A program made the translations under genes and the position numbers. This document shows, piece by piece, positions 8,846 to 17,001 of a DNA stretch of 64,000 nt. Location: assembly GCF_946482605.1 (NCBI RefSeq), contig NZ_CAMLSE010000041.1, forward strand, positions 8,125 through 72,124, in the 5' to 3' direction. The stretch comes from an uncultured Dyadobacter sp. (GTDB lineage: Bacteria > Bacteroidota > Bacteroidia > Cytophagales > Spirosomataceae). The notes beneath the pieces were generated by a model that saw only the letters and a program-made list of their open reading frames with translations, did not search any database and was not told the origin of the DNA. Each line of letters opens with the position of its first letter. Position 1 is the first letter of the stretch.

Positions 8846-9943
8846 TTATCTTTTGTTTGAATTTCGCGTTGGTGTCATCAGCGGGCCGGCGGGCACAGCG
8901 ATGCGTGCCGCGCCGGAGGTAGTTGCCGCAAACAGATTGGTCGTCTTTTGTAACAGCGCGCTCGGGCCGCCTGCGTGTATGATGTAGCTGGCAACGGATG
9001 GTACCGAGAAATAGCCCACAATACCAATGATGAGAAAAATCAGGTAGGCCATATCGTGGGCGTTGAAGAATGTATCGCCTGAACCTTCGATCTGGCGGAT
9101 ATCCATCGCGATCATTTTCTCCTGGATTTTACCGATTATCGCACCGAAAATGTTTGCTACCGGAAGCCATAGGAAAACGTTGATGTACCGGGCGATCCAG
9201 CTGGTGAGCGTAAACTGAAAGCCGTCAAAGACTGCGATCCCGAAAGCTAGCGGGCCGATGATGGCAAGCACAATCAGATAGAAGGTTCTGAGCGTATTGA
9301 TGCACAGCGCGGCGGCTTCGAAAATGACCCGGAGAATTTCGCTTAGCGCCGCCTTGATCGAATTTCTAAAATTGTAGCCTTGCTTTGCCATGTAAAACTT
9401 GATGTCATTGGCGATACCGTCTGTGAATCCCTCCGAGTAGCTATCCCCATACATGTAGCGCAGCCACTTCTCCCGGTTTCCCTTGCTATCATCGCCCACA
9501 TACATCTCCCAGAACTCTGAGCTTTTGATCGCGTCCTCTTTCTTTTTCAAAAGCAGCGCGATTGCCTTATCCGAATCAGTGACCATGCCCGAGGTGCCTC
9601 TCACGGCAGGAGAGAGCACCGCATTGATCAGCCCTATCACGGCTGGAAACATCAGTATCGCAAAGCCGATCACAAAAGGCCGAAGCAGCGGGTAAAAATC
9701 GATTGGTTCTGCCGAGGCGATGTGGCGCCAGACTCTGTGGCCGATGTAGAAGATTGCAGCGAAGGCTGCAATTCCACGGCCAACACTGATCAGCTTCTCA
9801 CAAAGCGGAAGCATGTCTGTATAAAGCTCGTCGAGCACACCGTTCAGGCCCCGGATCTGGGCCTCATATCCCTGGCAAAAACCATAGCTGGGCAGTAGCA
9901 ATCCTGCCGCTGCTGCCAGCAGCGTTAAAGCAGTTCTCTTCAT
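8846..9943 (-). CDS. traJ: Conjugative transfer protein TraJ, polytopic inner-membrane component
   Basis: The start at 9943 (MKRTALTLLAAAAG) gives a signal-like N-terminus and avoids overlap with the preceding gene, although the frame is open to 10024. About 365 residues include at least five hydrophobic segments: FAAIFYIGHRV, FVIGFAILMFPAVIGLI, FYLIVLAIIGPLAFGIAVF, YINVFLWLPVANIFGAIIG and AYLIFLIIGIVGYFSV. It matches TraJ, the VirB6-like channel component of Bacteroidetes elements. It is followed closely by traK. Confidence 0.88.
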   Translation of the reverse strand: MKRTALTLLAAAAGLLLPSYGFCQGYEAQIRGLNGVLDELYTDMLPLCEKLISVGRGIAAFAAIFYIGHRVWRHIASAEPIDFYPLLRPFVIGFAILMFPAVIGLINAVLSPAVRGTSGMVTDSDKAIALLLKKKEDAIKSSEFWEMYVGDDSKGNREKWLRYMYGDSYSEGFTDGIANDIKFYMAKQGYNFRNSIKAALSEILRVIFEAAALCINTLRTFYLIVLAIIGPLAFGIAVFDGFQFTLTSWIARYINVFLWLPVANIFGAIIGKIQEKMIAMDIRQIEGSGDTFFNAHDMAYLIFLIIGIVGYFSVPSVASYIIHAGGPSALLQKTTNLFAATTSGAARIAVPAGPLMTPTRNSNKR

Positions 9944-9956
9944 GTCAAAGATTTGA

Positions 9957-10586
9957 TTAAGGAGTGATATCGTAAATCGTTCCGGTGGTTTTAATCGAGG
10001 CGCGCTCGTCTTTGCGCTGGGCATTTAGCAGGCTGTTGTTACTATTCAGGTAGCGCAAAAACACGAGTTTGTCAGACATTTCTTTGTGGATCTGATCGAT
10101 CATGTCTAGCCGCTCATCGTCGGAAGCGCGCAGTTTTTTGGCGGTGATAACGTTTGTAAGCGCGTCCAGATTCCTAATGCTTTCTGCGGTGAGCTCTGCG
10201 TAAACCTGGCCGAGATAGTCGAGCTCCTTTGCTGAGAAATTCCCCGAAGAAGCTAGATCGGAGCGGGCAGTGCGGCATTCGTTAATGATGGCGAGCTGAA
10301 TCTTAACGATGTCCGCTATACGTCCATAGTTTTTTACGCCCGGGCTCACAAGTAGCAAACCGTCCAGGAAGGCTTCATGAAGCTTGAAGTTGCCCCGGGA
10401 TATATCCCTGATCTTGGTATACCCCTCGAAAAGGATGTCATATCCCCGCTTAAGTTCCCTTAGAATTTTTCTGAGCTCCCTGAGCTTTTCAAGGTTCAGG
10501 ATAAGCTGAGTAACCTCCTGAGTCTGGGCATTGCAGGGGCACAGCGAAGCAGTGCCCAACAGCAAAAATAGAATTAGCTTTTTCAT
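9957..10586 (-). CDS. Exported helical transfer-operon protein, paralogue of the next two genes
   Basis: This is a 209-residue protein with a signal peptide ending near residue 21 (LCPCNAQTQ; a Cys in the h-region could also suit a lipoprotein). The rest is helical. The motif GYDILFEGYTKIRDISRGNF followed by KLHEAFLDGLLLVSPGV is shared in reduced form with the gene at 10593-11240. The position, between the TraI-type genes and traJ, is typical of Cytophagales/Sphingobacteria conjugative elements, where these genes are annotated as hypothetical or TerB-like. A periplasmic structural role is inferred. Confidence 0.72.
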   Translation of the reverse strand: MKKLILFLLLGTASLCPCNAQTQEVTQLILNLEKLRELRKILRELKRGYDILFEGYTKIRDISRGNFKLHEAFLDGLLLVSPGVKNYGRIADIVKIQLAIINECRTARSDLASSGNFSAKELDYLGQVYAELTAESIRNLDALTNVITAKKLRASDDERLDMIDQIHKEMSDKLVFLRYLNSNNSLLNAQRKDERASIKTTGTIYDITP

Positions 10587-10592
10587 CTCTGT

Positions 10593-11240
10593 TTATTCTA
10601 TGCCGCGTAAAGCGCGCCGGTTCTTTATTGCTTCAAGCTCATCAGCGGATGCCCTGCAAATCGTGTGAAGGTTACGACGAAGATTCTGAGCGAACAGGTA
10701 ATTGTCTTCAAATTCCTTACCGAGCAGTTCAATCCGCTGTATCCTTTCATCGTCGCTCATTTGAAGCTGACCGTCTCTGATGACGGCAAAAAAGCCGTTC
10801 ACTAGGGTTTGACAGTCATCATAGAGTGTTTTGAGCGCTGTCAGCATCTGCTTTTTTTGCTGATCGTCGATTGTTTCACACTGGGCGATTTCCGCAGGCA
10901 TCATCTCACAAACCTCGTTGATGTTTCCGTGCAAATCGGTTATGTGCTCTGGCCGCGATAGTGAGCTGATACCAGACTTGACGATCAGCAGTGAATCGAA
11001 GCGGTTTTTATGGAGTTTAAATTCGCCGTTTTTGATCTGATGAATTGTTGCAAGGCCCTGCTTGGCGATCTTATATCCTTTCTTGGTGAGCTCAAGGTAA
11101 ATTTTTAGCTGCGCAATCTGCTCCTTAAGATATTCCCGCTGGGTCTTATTTTGACGGAACCATTCCTTGAACTTTTGCGCCTGCGCGCTTGCTGCGGCAA
11201 AAGTGAGCCACAGGGCAAGCAATAGTGTTCTCTTTTTCAT
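10593..11240 (-). CDS. Exported helical transfer-operon protein (TerB-like annotation in relatives)
   Basis: The start at 11240 (MKKRTLLLALWLTFAAASAQAQ) gives a clean signal peptide; an upstream ATG at 11261 would overlap the preceding gene. About 215 residues are helical, with the motif KKGYKIAKQGLATIHQIKNGEFKLH cut into two matches with its neighbour. Related proteins in Bacteroidota elements are often labelled TerB-family, but tellurite resistance is not suggested by this context. Gaps of 6-7 bases on both sides place it firmly in the operon. Confidence 0.7.
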   Translation of the reverse strand: MKKRTLLLALWLTFAAASAQAQKFKEWFRQNKTQREYLKEQIAQLKIYLELTKKGYKIAKQGLATIHQIKNGEFKLHKNRFDSLLIVKSGISSLSRPEHITDLHGNINEVCEMMPAEIAQCETIDDQQKKQMLTALKTLYDDCQTLVNGFFAVIRDGQLQMSDDERIQRIELLGKEFEDNYLFAQNLRRNLHTICRASADELEAIKNRRALRGIE

Positions 11241-11247
11241 AAAATGC

Positions 11248-11925
11248 TCATTGAATTCCATATAGCTCTTTGACTATCTTCGCGTCAAACTCATTTCTTG
11301 CCCTGGAAAGGCTTAGCAGCTTGTTTTCCTGATTGAATGAGCTTAGCTCGTCATAAACCTGGTCAGCTGCCTTCCCGGCGCGCTCAATGATTTCGAGCCG
11401 CTTGACATCAGTCATTTCAGTCGCGAAAGATTTTACAACCAGTTCCAAAAGCTCAACGCTTCGGGCTGTCTCTTCGAGCATTCCCTCATAAACGGTGCTC
11501 ATCTGCGAAAGCTCAGTTGCCGTAAAGTGCTTGTCGTTTCTGAACAGGGTCCAGGCGGTCTGGTATTGCCTAACGATCTGAGCTTGCCGGTCTGCAATTG
11601 CCTTCACGCGGAAATAATAGCTGACTACGGCCCTGACTTTTTTTAGCTCCTGGTAATACTCCCGGTATAGGTCCCTTTGTTTCTTTACCCAATCCTCGAT
11701 TTCGTCCAGCTTTAGTTTAGCCATTGTGTTTTCAAGCGCTTTTTGGGCATTTTGAAGCCTGATCTGCCTGTTCTGTCTGCGCTGGACTAGCAGGTCAAAA
11801 GCCCTGACCACCCTTTTCACCGCCTGCTTGATGATCTCAGCCCAGGGGATGGCCGCTTGCGCTTCTTTCAAGGGCGTGGCGGCCATAAAAAAGACCAGCG
11901 CTAACATAAATATCTTCCTTACCAT
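11248..11925 (-). CDS. traI: Conjugative transfer protein TraI-type, exported coiled-coil protein
   Basis: This is a 225-residue protein with a signal peptide (residues 1-24, ending EAQAA) and a long helical body (VKRVVRAFDLLVQRRQNRQI, then IEDWVKKQRDLYREYYQELK). This matches TraI (DUF4141-like) proteins that follow the VirB4-type ATPase in Bacteroidetes tra operons and are compared to VirB5. It lies 18 bases after traG. With the two genes downstream it forms a run of three exported helical proteins, suggesting duplication within the operon. Confidence 0.75.
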   Translation of the reverse strand: MVRKIFMLALVFFMAATPLKEAQAAIPWAEIIKQAVKRVVRAFDLLVQRRQNRQIRLQNAQKALENTMAKLKLDEIEDWVKKQRDLYREYYQELKKVRAVVSYYFRVKAIADRQAQIVRQYQTAWTLFRNDKHFTATELSQMSTVYEGMLEETARSVELLELVVKSFATEMTDVKRLEIIERAGKAADQVYDELSSFNQENKLLSLSRARNEFDAKIVKELYGIQ

Positions 11926-11943
11926 ACTGCATCTTAGTTTTTT

Positions 11944-14406
11944 TCAACTGTTCTTTTCCCGCATTTCCTTCGCCAAAGCGCCCACGGCGAGCTCCATGCT
12001 TCCCAGGGCCTGCGCATACTGCTGGACTTTGAGTTTCTCGGTCTGCTCTGTGGTATAGGTCAGATACTCTTCCAGACTAACTTCGGTCCGGTATACTTTT
12101 GAGAGCACTCCGCCCAGACTGATAAATACCTCTTTGTAGCGAAGCATCGGATCATTGGCCTTGTTGACTGAAAGCACTAGGGATTTCTCCTTTTCGGTCA
12201 GGCCTAGCAGTTCCTGTATCTGGTCAAATTTGTTTTGGTATTTGCTTTGGTCCAGCAGAATTTTGCAATCCGAGTTGTTGATGATTGCCTGTTTAACGAT
12301 CGGGGAGGATATGATATCCTCGACCTCTTGGGTGACTACAATCGCCTCGCCAAAGAACTTGCGCACTGTCTTGAAAAGGTATTTAATGTACTCGGCCATT
12401 CCCTCTTTCGCGATCGCCTTCCATGCTTCTTCGATCAGTATCACCTTTCTGATTCCGGAAAGCTTTCTCATCTTGGAAATGAACACTTCCATAATGATGA
12501 TGGTCACGATCGGGAAAAGTATCGGGTGCTCTTTGATGTTGTCAAGCTCGAAGACGATAAAACGCTCTGAGAGCAGGTCAATATTTTCTTTCGCGTTCAG
12601 AAGGTAATCGAATTCCCCGCCCCGATAATAAGGCCTGAGAACGTAAAGGAAGTTGCCAATATCAAAGTCTTTTTCTTTGACTTTGTCCGCTTGCAAAATC
12701 TTGACGAAAGTGCTCTGCAAGAACTCGTAAAAAGTATCAAAGCAGGGGAAGATCGCACTTTCTTGAACGTGCTCGTAGTACCTGGTCAGTGCAACGGACA
12801 AGGCCACGTATTCAGAGCGCCTGAAGGTCTCGTCGTCTTTTTTCCAGAGCGCGAGCAGCAGCGTTTTTATACTTTCCTTTTTTTCGGTGTCAAGCACACC
12901 CCCTTCGGCAATAAAAAACGGGTTGAAACGGATCGGATTTTTCTCCTCGTAAGTGAAATAGTAGCCACAGACCATATCGCACAGCCCCTTGTAACTATGG
13001 CCCACATCAACCAGCACGATATGCGCTCCTGACTCATAATATGCCCTGACCATATGATTGGTAAAGAAACTTTTCCCGCTACCGGAAGGGCCCAGTATAA
13101 ATTTGTTACGGTTTGTACAGATGCCTTTCCGGATGGGCTCGTCTGAGATATCGGCTAGCACAGGCTTTCCCGTCAGCCGGTCTCCGAGCCGGATACCGAA
13201 CGGGCCTTTCGAGGACCGGTAGGGTGCTTCCAGGTTCAGGAAACAGGCCGCCTGTTCTGCGAAAGTGTCAAACGTATCGTTAATCGGGAAATCAGCCGCA
13301 TTTCCGGGGATTCCCGCCCAGAAGATCTGTGGAGCACCTGCCGACTCCTGCTTGGCGGAAGTGTCCAGCTGAGCCAGCGCCGAAGACACCCGGCTTTTAA
13401 GCTCCTTTACCGACGAATGATCGTCCGTAAAAGCGAGCACGTTGAAATGTGCTTTGACAGGAAGCCGCTGCTCGCGGATCGCTTCATTAAGAAATTCATT
13501 GGTCGCATCCAGCGCCAGGCTGTTTTCCCTTTCATAAAGCGAGAGTGATTGCAACCTGAGGCGCTTGCTCTCGAGTCTTTTGAGCGTCTTTTCGCTGTCT
13601 GCTGTAAAAATATACTGATTGTAAATGTGGTCGCAGTGCAGCAGCTCTCCCAGTAGGGTGGCAAAACCAATGCTGAATTTTGTCCGGTCAGTCGAGTAGC
13701 GCTCGTAAGTCGTTGCTGCGCTGCAAAGTCCGGGTAAATCAGCCGCGTCAGCCAGTGTGTACAAACTGCACCGCCGGTCGCCAACCTGGATGCCTTTGTC
13801 AAATGTGATATCCCGCAGAAGGCGCTGCTCGTTTCCGGTGAGCAGAAAAGCATACCGCTCGATTAAACCAGCCCTTCTGGCCTGGCTTAAAAGATCCTGG
13901 TCACGCAACTGGACCAGCCGCATCATTCCGGTATCTTCTAAGATTCGCTTAAATTGCCCTGCACTGTCAAGAAAATCGTCCAGGACGGCTTTACTTAGCG
14001 TCAGCTTTGGCGAAATTGAGCTTCTTAACAGGTTGCTGGTCAGTGAATTTGAAAGCTTTCGTTCGCCTGGGGACTTGGTCAACATCACAAAGCACTCGTG
14101 GTCCAGATATGGCCTTCCAGTGAAAAATTGATCGCTTGACCGGCTAAGAAAGCTTGCAGCTCTATCTTGTTTTGCGGAGAACTGGTTTGTAATAAACCAG
14201 TCCTGTTTATGCAAAACAGCCTGATTGGGCAAGACTTTGACCGCTTTGACCCAGGTCTGGTGAAAGGCATCGTACTGGGGCTCAGAAAGTGTGAAAATCT
14301 CAGGCAGCTCGGCCCGGAATACGATTGTCACATCCCCTTGGCGCGAAAGGATCAAATCGTGCTCAACGTCCATAATTGGGAGTATTTCATCAAGTAGCTT
14401 TTCCAT
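11944..14406 (-). CDS. traG: Conjugation ATPase TraG (VirB4/TrbE-like)
   Basis: This is a protein of about 820 residues. The N-terminal half holds the VirB4-type domain starting EKLLDEILPIMDVEHD. The C-terminal ATPase has Walker A LGPSGSGKSFF (residue about 440 of 820), followed by IVLVDVGHSY, and a Walker B-like KVILIEEAWKAIAKEG with VVTQEVEDI. It is the cytoplasmic motor that powers the mating channel. The ATG at 14406 gives a short overlap with traF, whereas the frame is open to 14442. It is a full-length, intact gene. Confidence 0.92.
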   Translation of the reverse strand: MEKLLDEILPIMDVEHDLILSRQGDVTIVFRAELPEIFTLSEPQYDAFHQTWVKAVKVLPNQAVLHKQDWFITNQFSAKQDRAASFLSRSSDQFFTGRPYLDHECFVMLTKSPGERKLSNSLTSNLLRSSISPKLTLSKAVLDDFLDSAGQFKRILEDTGMMRLVQLRDQDLLSQARRAGLIERYAFLLTGNEQRLLRDITFDKGIQVGDRRCSLYTLADAADLPGLCSAATTYERYSTDRTKFSIGFATLLGELLHCDHIYNQYIFTADSEKTLKRLESKRLRLQSLSLYERENSLALDATNEFLNEAIREQRLPVKAHFNVLAFTDDHSSVKELKSRVSSALAQLDTSAKQESAGAPQIFWAGIPGNAADFPINDTFDTFAEQAACFLNLEAPYRSSKGPFGIRLGDRLTGKPVLADISDEPIRKGICTNRNKFILGPSGSGKSFFTNHMVRAYYESGAHIVLVDVGHSYKGLCDMVCGYYFTYEEKNPIRFNPFFIAEGGVLDTEKKESIKTLLLALWKKDDETFRRSEYVALSVALTRYYEHVQESAIFPCFDTFYEFLQSTFVKILQADKVKEKDFDIGNFLYVLRPYYRGGEFDYLLNAKENIDLLSERFIVFELDNIKEHPILFPIVTIIIMEVFISKMRKLSGIRKVILIEEAWKAIAKEGMAEYIKYLFKTVRKFFGEAIVVTQEVEDIISSPIVKQAIINNSDCKILLDQSKYQNKFDQIQELLGLTEKEKSLVLSVNKANDPMLRYKEVFISLGGVLSKVYRTEVSLEEYLTYTTEQTEKLKVQQYAQALGSMELAVGALAKEMREKNS

Positions 14407-14737
14407 CGGCTTTAACTTTTTCAGATTTGCATAAAAAACCAACTCTTGAAGTTGCCTTCACACGTTTTGGGATTTTCCTTGCTGCGTAAGCTTTCAGAAG
14501 TCCGTGCTCGCCATAGGTCTCACTGAGCTGAAAAATCAGCATGAGCGATCCGGCGGCAAGGCAGCAAGAGATCAGAAGGCATGCGTATGTATTGATACCA
14601 AGCACATACATCAGTGCGTAAGCGATCATCACCGAGAACATTGCCCCGCCGGCATACCAGATGTACTGGCCCTTTAAACCGCGGAAGACAATGCTCCGGT
14701 TGATGCCCTTATTGATTTCAAAGGTGGTCCGTGCCAT
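14390..14737 (-). CDS. traF: Conjugative transfer protein TraF (DUF4133)
   Basis: This is a 115-residue protein with two close membrane segments (residues 24-65: YIWYAGGAMFSVMIAYALMY, then ACLLISCCLAAGSLMLIFQL). The N-terminal FEINKGINRSIVFRGLKGQY is the DUF4133/TraF signature, the VirB3-like partner of the ATPase. It lies between traE and traG and overlaps the start of traG, as usual in these operons. Confidence 0.9.
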   Translation of the reverse strand: MARTTFEINKGINRSIVFRGLKGQYIWYAGGAMFSVMIAYALMYVLGINTYACLLISCCLAAGSLMLIFQLSETYGEHGLLKAYAARKIPKRVKATSRVGFLCKSEKVKADGKAT

Positions 14738-14762
14738 TACGGATAAAGCTATACGTGATGGC

Positions 14763-15086
14763 TTACAGACCGAAGAACGATTGCAGCACAGTGGCTACAA
14801 CCACCAGAAAAATGCAGCTGCCAAACCATGCGGCAGCAACTTTTCCCGTGTCCTGGTCGCCAGCGTTCCATTTCTGGAACACTTTAACCGCCCCCACTAA
14901 GCCTAGCACAGCACCGATCGCGTACATTAAATTGGTACCCGGCTCAAAATAGGACCTAACCTGCGAGTCAGCTTCCTGGATACCGGCCGCGCCATCTTGT
15001 GCCCAGGCTTTCATCGATGCCGCAGTTGCGGCCAGCGTCAACATCAGGGCATACCAGGCCCGTGGATTCTTGCTCCTCATTTTCAT
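14763..15086 (-). CDS. traE: Conjugative transfer protein TraE (DUF4134, pilin-like)
   Basis: This is a 107-residue protein with a signal segment (LMLTLAATAASMKAWAQDG) and two hydrophobic helices (LMYAIGAVLGLVGAVKVF and FGSCIFLVVVATVLQSFFGL). It matches TraE/DUF4134, the small VirB2-like subunit. A GAGGAG stretch a few bases upstream may be a Shine-Dalgarno sequence. It is the first of the core mating-channel genes and sits 25 bases before traF. Confidence 0.9.
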   Translation of the reverse strand: MKMRSKNPRAWYALMLTLAATAASMKAWAQDGAAGIQEADSQVRSYFEPGTNLMYAIGAVLGLVGAVKVFQKWNAGDQDTGKVAAAWFGSCIFLVVVATVLQSFFGL

Positions 15087-15137
15087 ACTCCTCTATCCGT
15101 TTAAGTTGAACATGCTTTGTATAGGCCACCTTATGGC

Positions 15138-15162
15138 GCCCCTCCGCCAAAGCGGAAGGGGC
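15138..15162 (-). terminator. GC-rich bulged hairpin between the 162-residue gene and traE
   Basis: The arms GCCCCTCCGC and GCGGAAGGGGC pair over 10 bp with a single bulged base and a CAAA loop. There is no clear T-run on the minus strand, so it is more likely an attenuator or RNA-stability element than a strong terminator. It lies in the 98-bp leader of traE and could set relative expression of the operon. Confidence 0.4.
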
Positions 15163-15184
15163 CAAAATGGCGGCAGGGCGTCCA

Positions 15185-15673
15185 TCACACCATACTCCAA
15201 ACCTCTCTTTTATCACCCTCGCTTAGGTGTATGGAGCCATATTTTGCGCATTCGGCATCTATCCGGTTGTTCACCGCAGCCTGGAAAGGTGTACCTTTTA
15301 GCGTCTTGTATTCTTTCAGGATCAGATGCAGCATTTGCATTAAATCCTGCTTGGTGTAATCTTTTCGGTGTGCCTCCTCGATTTCTTCAATCAGATGGTC
15401 GACCAGTTTTTCGACGTCTGCGAACAGCTCCTCATTTTGCCAGGCGGGCGGCTTATTGAAAGCATCGTGGTCGCTCTCATCCAGGAACGACTCGTCATCG
15501 GGCTCCTTTTCAGCCGCCGGTAGATCGACGGAAGGCCTTTGCTTGTTTGGTCTGGGATTAACCAGGTTTTTGATTTCTGTCTTGTAGAATTTTAAAGCGA
15601 CCCAACCGTAGTAGAGCGCAATTACTGCCGCGGCGGCAAGGGCATAATAATGCCAGGGGCTTTCTTTGGCCAT
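15185..15673 (-). CDS. Membrane-anchored protein at the head of the transfer operon
   Basis: This is a 162-residue protein with one N-terminal membrane segment (residues 7-26, HYYALAAAAVIALYYGWVAL), an acidic linker (EKEPDDESFLDESDHD) and a helical cytoplasmic or periplasmic tail. Similar genes stand just upstream of traE in Bacteroidota elements and are labelled conjugal transfer or hypothetical proteins. It is the first gene after the promoter-like region at 15741-15769. Function unknown; an assembly role is inference. Confidence 0.65.
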   Translation of the reverse strand: MAKESPWHYYALAAAAVIALYYGWVALKFYKTEIKNLVNPRPNKQRPSVDLPAAEKEPDDESFLDESDHDAFNKPPAWQNEELFADVEKLVDHLIEEIEEAHRKDYTKQDLMQMLHLILKEYKTLKGTPFQAAVNNRIDAECAKYGSIHLSEGDKREVWSMV

Positions 15674-15705
15674 GATTGGAAATGGTTACAAATTGTTTTC
15701 AGATC

Positions 15706-15732
15706 ATCACCGGTACTGACAACTCCGGTGAT
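15706..15732. repeat. Inverted repeat in the leader of the transfer operon
   Basis: The perfect 8-bp arms ATCACCGG and CCGGTGAT are separated by 11 bases. It lies between the proposed start point near 15734 and the first gene, so it would be in the 5' untranslated RNA or could serve as an operator. Confidence 0.4.
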
Positions 15733-15740
15733 GTATGCTA

Positions 15741-15769
15741 CAAAGTAACCGTCCAGATGGGGTTGCAAA
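15741..15769 (-). promoter_or_regulatory. Candidate promoter of the transfer operon
   Basis: On the minus strand there is a TTTG at 15769-15766 and TTACTTTG at 15748-15741, 17 bases apart. These resemble the Bacteroidetes -33 (TTTG) and -7 (TAnnTTTG) boxes with one mismatch in the latter. Transcription would start near 15734, about 60 bases before the first gene. Inferred only from motif and position. Confidence 0.4.
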
Positions 15770-15804
15770 AAAGTACAACTTTGTTGCAACCCTTTTGCAA
15801 CCCT
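15761..15804. repeat. TTGCAACC repeat cluster upstream of the transfer operon
   Basis: GGTTGCAA (15761-15768) is inverted relative to TTGCAACC at 15784-15791, and a further direct copy, TTGCAACCC, lies at 15796-15804. The copies overlap and flank the proposed -33 box, so they are candidate binding sites for a regulator of transfer, such as the XRE or HTH proteins of the element. Confidence 0.45.
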
Positions 15805-15879
15805 TCAGAGATTTAGGATGCATTTTGATTTCCCTGGCAGAATGGAAAGCAAGGTGGGATAGGATGTGCCTATGGGATA

Positions 15880-16158
15880 TCAGTAGATAAATAGTTCTGG
15901 GAGTATGGCTTTAAAATGATCAATCACTTCCCAATACTGCTGAGAGGAATTTAGGCTCGCGTGTACTGCGGAAAATTCGAAAAGTCGATTTGAGCGCCCA
16001 TCGTGTAGGAAGTAATGGGAGGAGCCTGGAAAAGTGTAGATTTTTGCGGGAAGAAGTTCCGAAGAAATCCAACCGAGGTGCGGGATGAAATCAGTGATTT
16101 CGAATCCGCGGACTTCTTTGATAAGCTGATAGGGTTGTGCCATGACCTTTTTGGTCAA
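15880..16158 (-). CDS. Small hypothetical protein
   Basis: This is a 92-residue soluble protein without recognisable domains (MTKKVMAQPYQLIKEVRGFE at the start, many aromatic residues later). There is no signal peptide or membrane segment. It stands between the transfer operon and the XRE regulator on the same strand. The 92-bp gap to the regulator allows either co-transcription or an own promoter. I do not recognise a family, and coding status rests on frame length and position. Confidence 0.45.
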   Translation of the reverse strand: MTKKVMAQPYQLIKEVRGFEITDFIPHLGWISSELLPAKIYTFPGSSHYFLHDGRSNRLFEFSAVHASLNSSQQYWEVIDHFKAILPELFIY

Positions 16159-16250
16159 GTTACGGAACGGCTGGCTGCGTGTGTCGCCTTATGTATTTAT
16201 CGGCAGGTGATGATTATTTAAAGGAATATTTTCAATCGATTACTTTCTAA

Positions 16251-16487
16251 TTATTTAGAAAGGTGTTCTATTTTCTTGAAGATAGTTGAAACAGGAACGT
16301 CTAGACCTTCACATAGCGCAACAATAGTTGTAAGAGCCATATTGACTTTGCCTTTAGCGATTCGCTGAACTTGAGAATATTCAAGTCCAGAAGCAGCTGC
16401 CAACTTTCTCAAACTCAAGTTTTTCTCCTTCGCTATCTCTAGGATCGCTTCTGCAAATTTTTGAAGTATTTGGTCCCTGCTATTCAT
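16251..16487 (-). CDS. XRE-family transcriptional regulator
   Basis: This 78-residue protein is essentially one Cro/cI-type HTH domain: ILEIAKEKNLSLRKLAAASG, then LEYSQVQRIAKGKVNMALTT and a C-terminal helix. It is typical of small regulators on Bacteroidetes mobile elements. A perfect 28-bp palindrome lies 29 bases upstream of its start, which suggests autoregulation and perhaps control of the divergent plus-strand cargo genes. The HTH assignment is firm; targets are inferred. Confidence 0.85.
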   Translation of the reverse strand: MNSRDQILQKFAEAILEIAKEKNLSLRKLAAASGLEYSQVQRIAKGKVNMALTTIVALCEGLDVPVSTIFKKIEHLSK

Positions 16488-16515
16488 GCAGGAAAAATCC
16501 TCTGATTTGAAAAAT

Positions 16516-16543
16516 ATTTTGACGTATGATCATACGTCAAAAT
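16516..16543. promoter_or_regulatory. Perfect 28-bp palindrome, likely operator of the XRE regulator
   Basis: Every base pairs around the centre GATC. The half-site reads ATTTTGACGTATGA. A TAATTTTG box on the minus strand (16545-16538) fits the -7 consensus and overlaps the palindrome, so binding would block transcription of the XRE gene. On the plus strand a TATATTTG box lies at 16555-16562. Confidence 0.7.
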
Positions 16544-17001
16544 TAAATTTTGTTTATATTTGTATACTTGTCTAAGAACTGATACGCAACATCAAAACTC
16601 TTCTGTTTGGCATTAAACCGATGAGTTTTATTGTCTTTGATTCTAGAGCCAGAAAATTTAAGTGGTAGTTGCCTTATTCACTCTTTCCCAATACAGTTCC
16701 TGAGGCATTAGCGTTTGCGCCGAGTAGCACTAACGTGTGTAAGGGCCTTTGAAATGTCAGGAGAGAGTCTCTTTCAGTTTTTTCGCGAAAGTAATCATCA
16801 ACAATTTGCTTTGAAAGAAGCAAAATCACTGGAATAGTTATGAGTAATCGACTGATCTTCAAGTTAGTGATTCGCAAGCCTCAATGAGCGGGTCTATTTA
16901 GTTGTCTCGGTACTGGGAAATGTGGCCTGCTGTTCGACAGCGGGGCAGGCTCCTATTGCCCGAGTAATTACCTCCATTTTTCACTCCCAATTCAAATTTA
17001 C
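16544..17001. other. Intergenic region before the thioredoxin-DUF3738 gene
   Basis: It contains a possible plus-strand -7 box (TATATTTG, 16555-16562) but no good -33 partner. A minus-strand frame at 16674-16877 would encode 67 residues with one hydrophobic segment (LLITIPVILLLSKQIV); I see no family and rate coding as doubtful. Nothing else is clear. Confidence 0.3.

Noticed and set aside
16674..16877. 67-residue minus-strand frame with a hydrophobic stretch
   Set aside because: No family, no clear partner and weak start context; kept only as a note in the intergenic entry.
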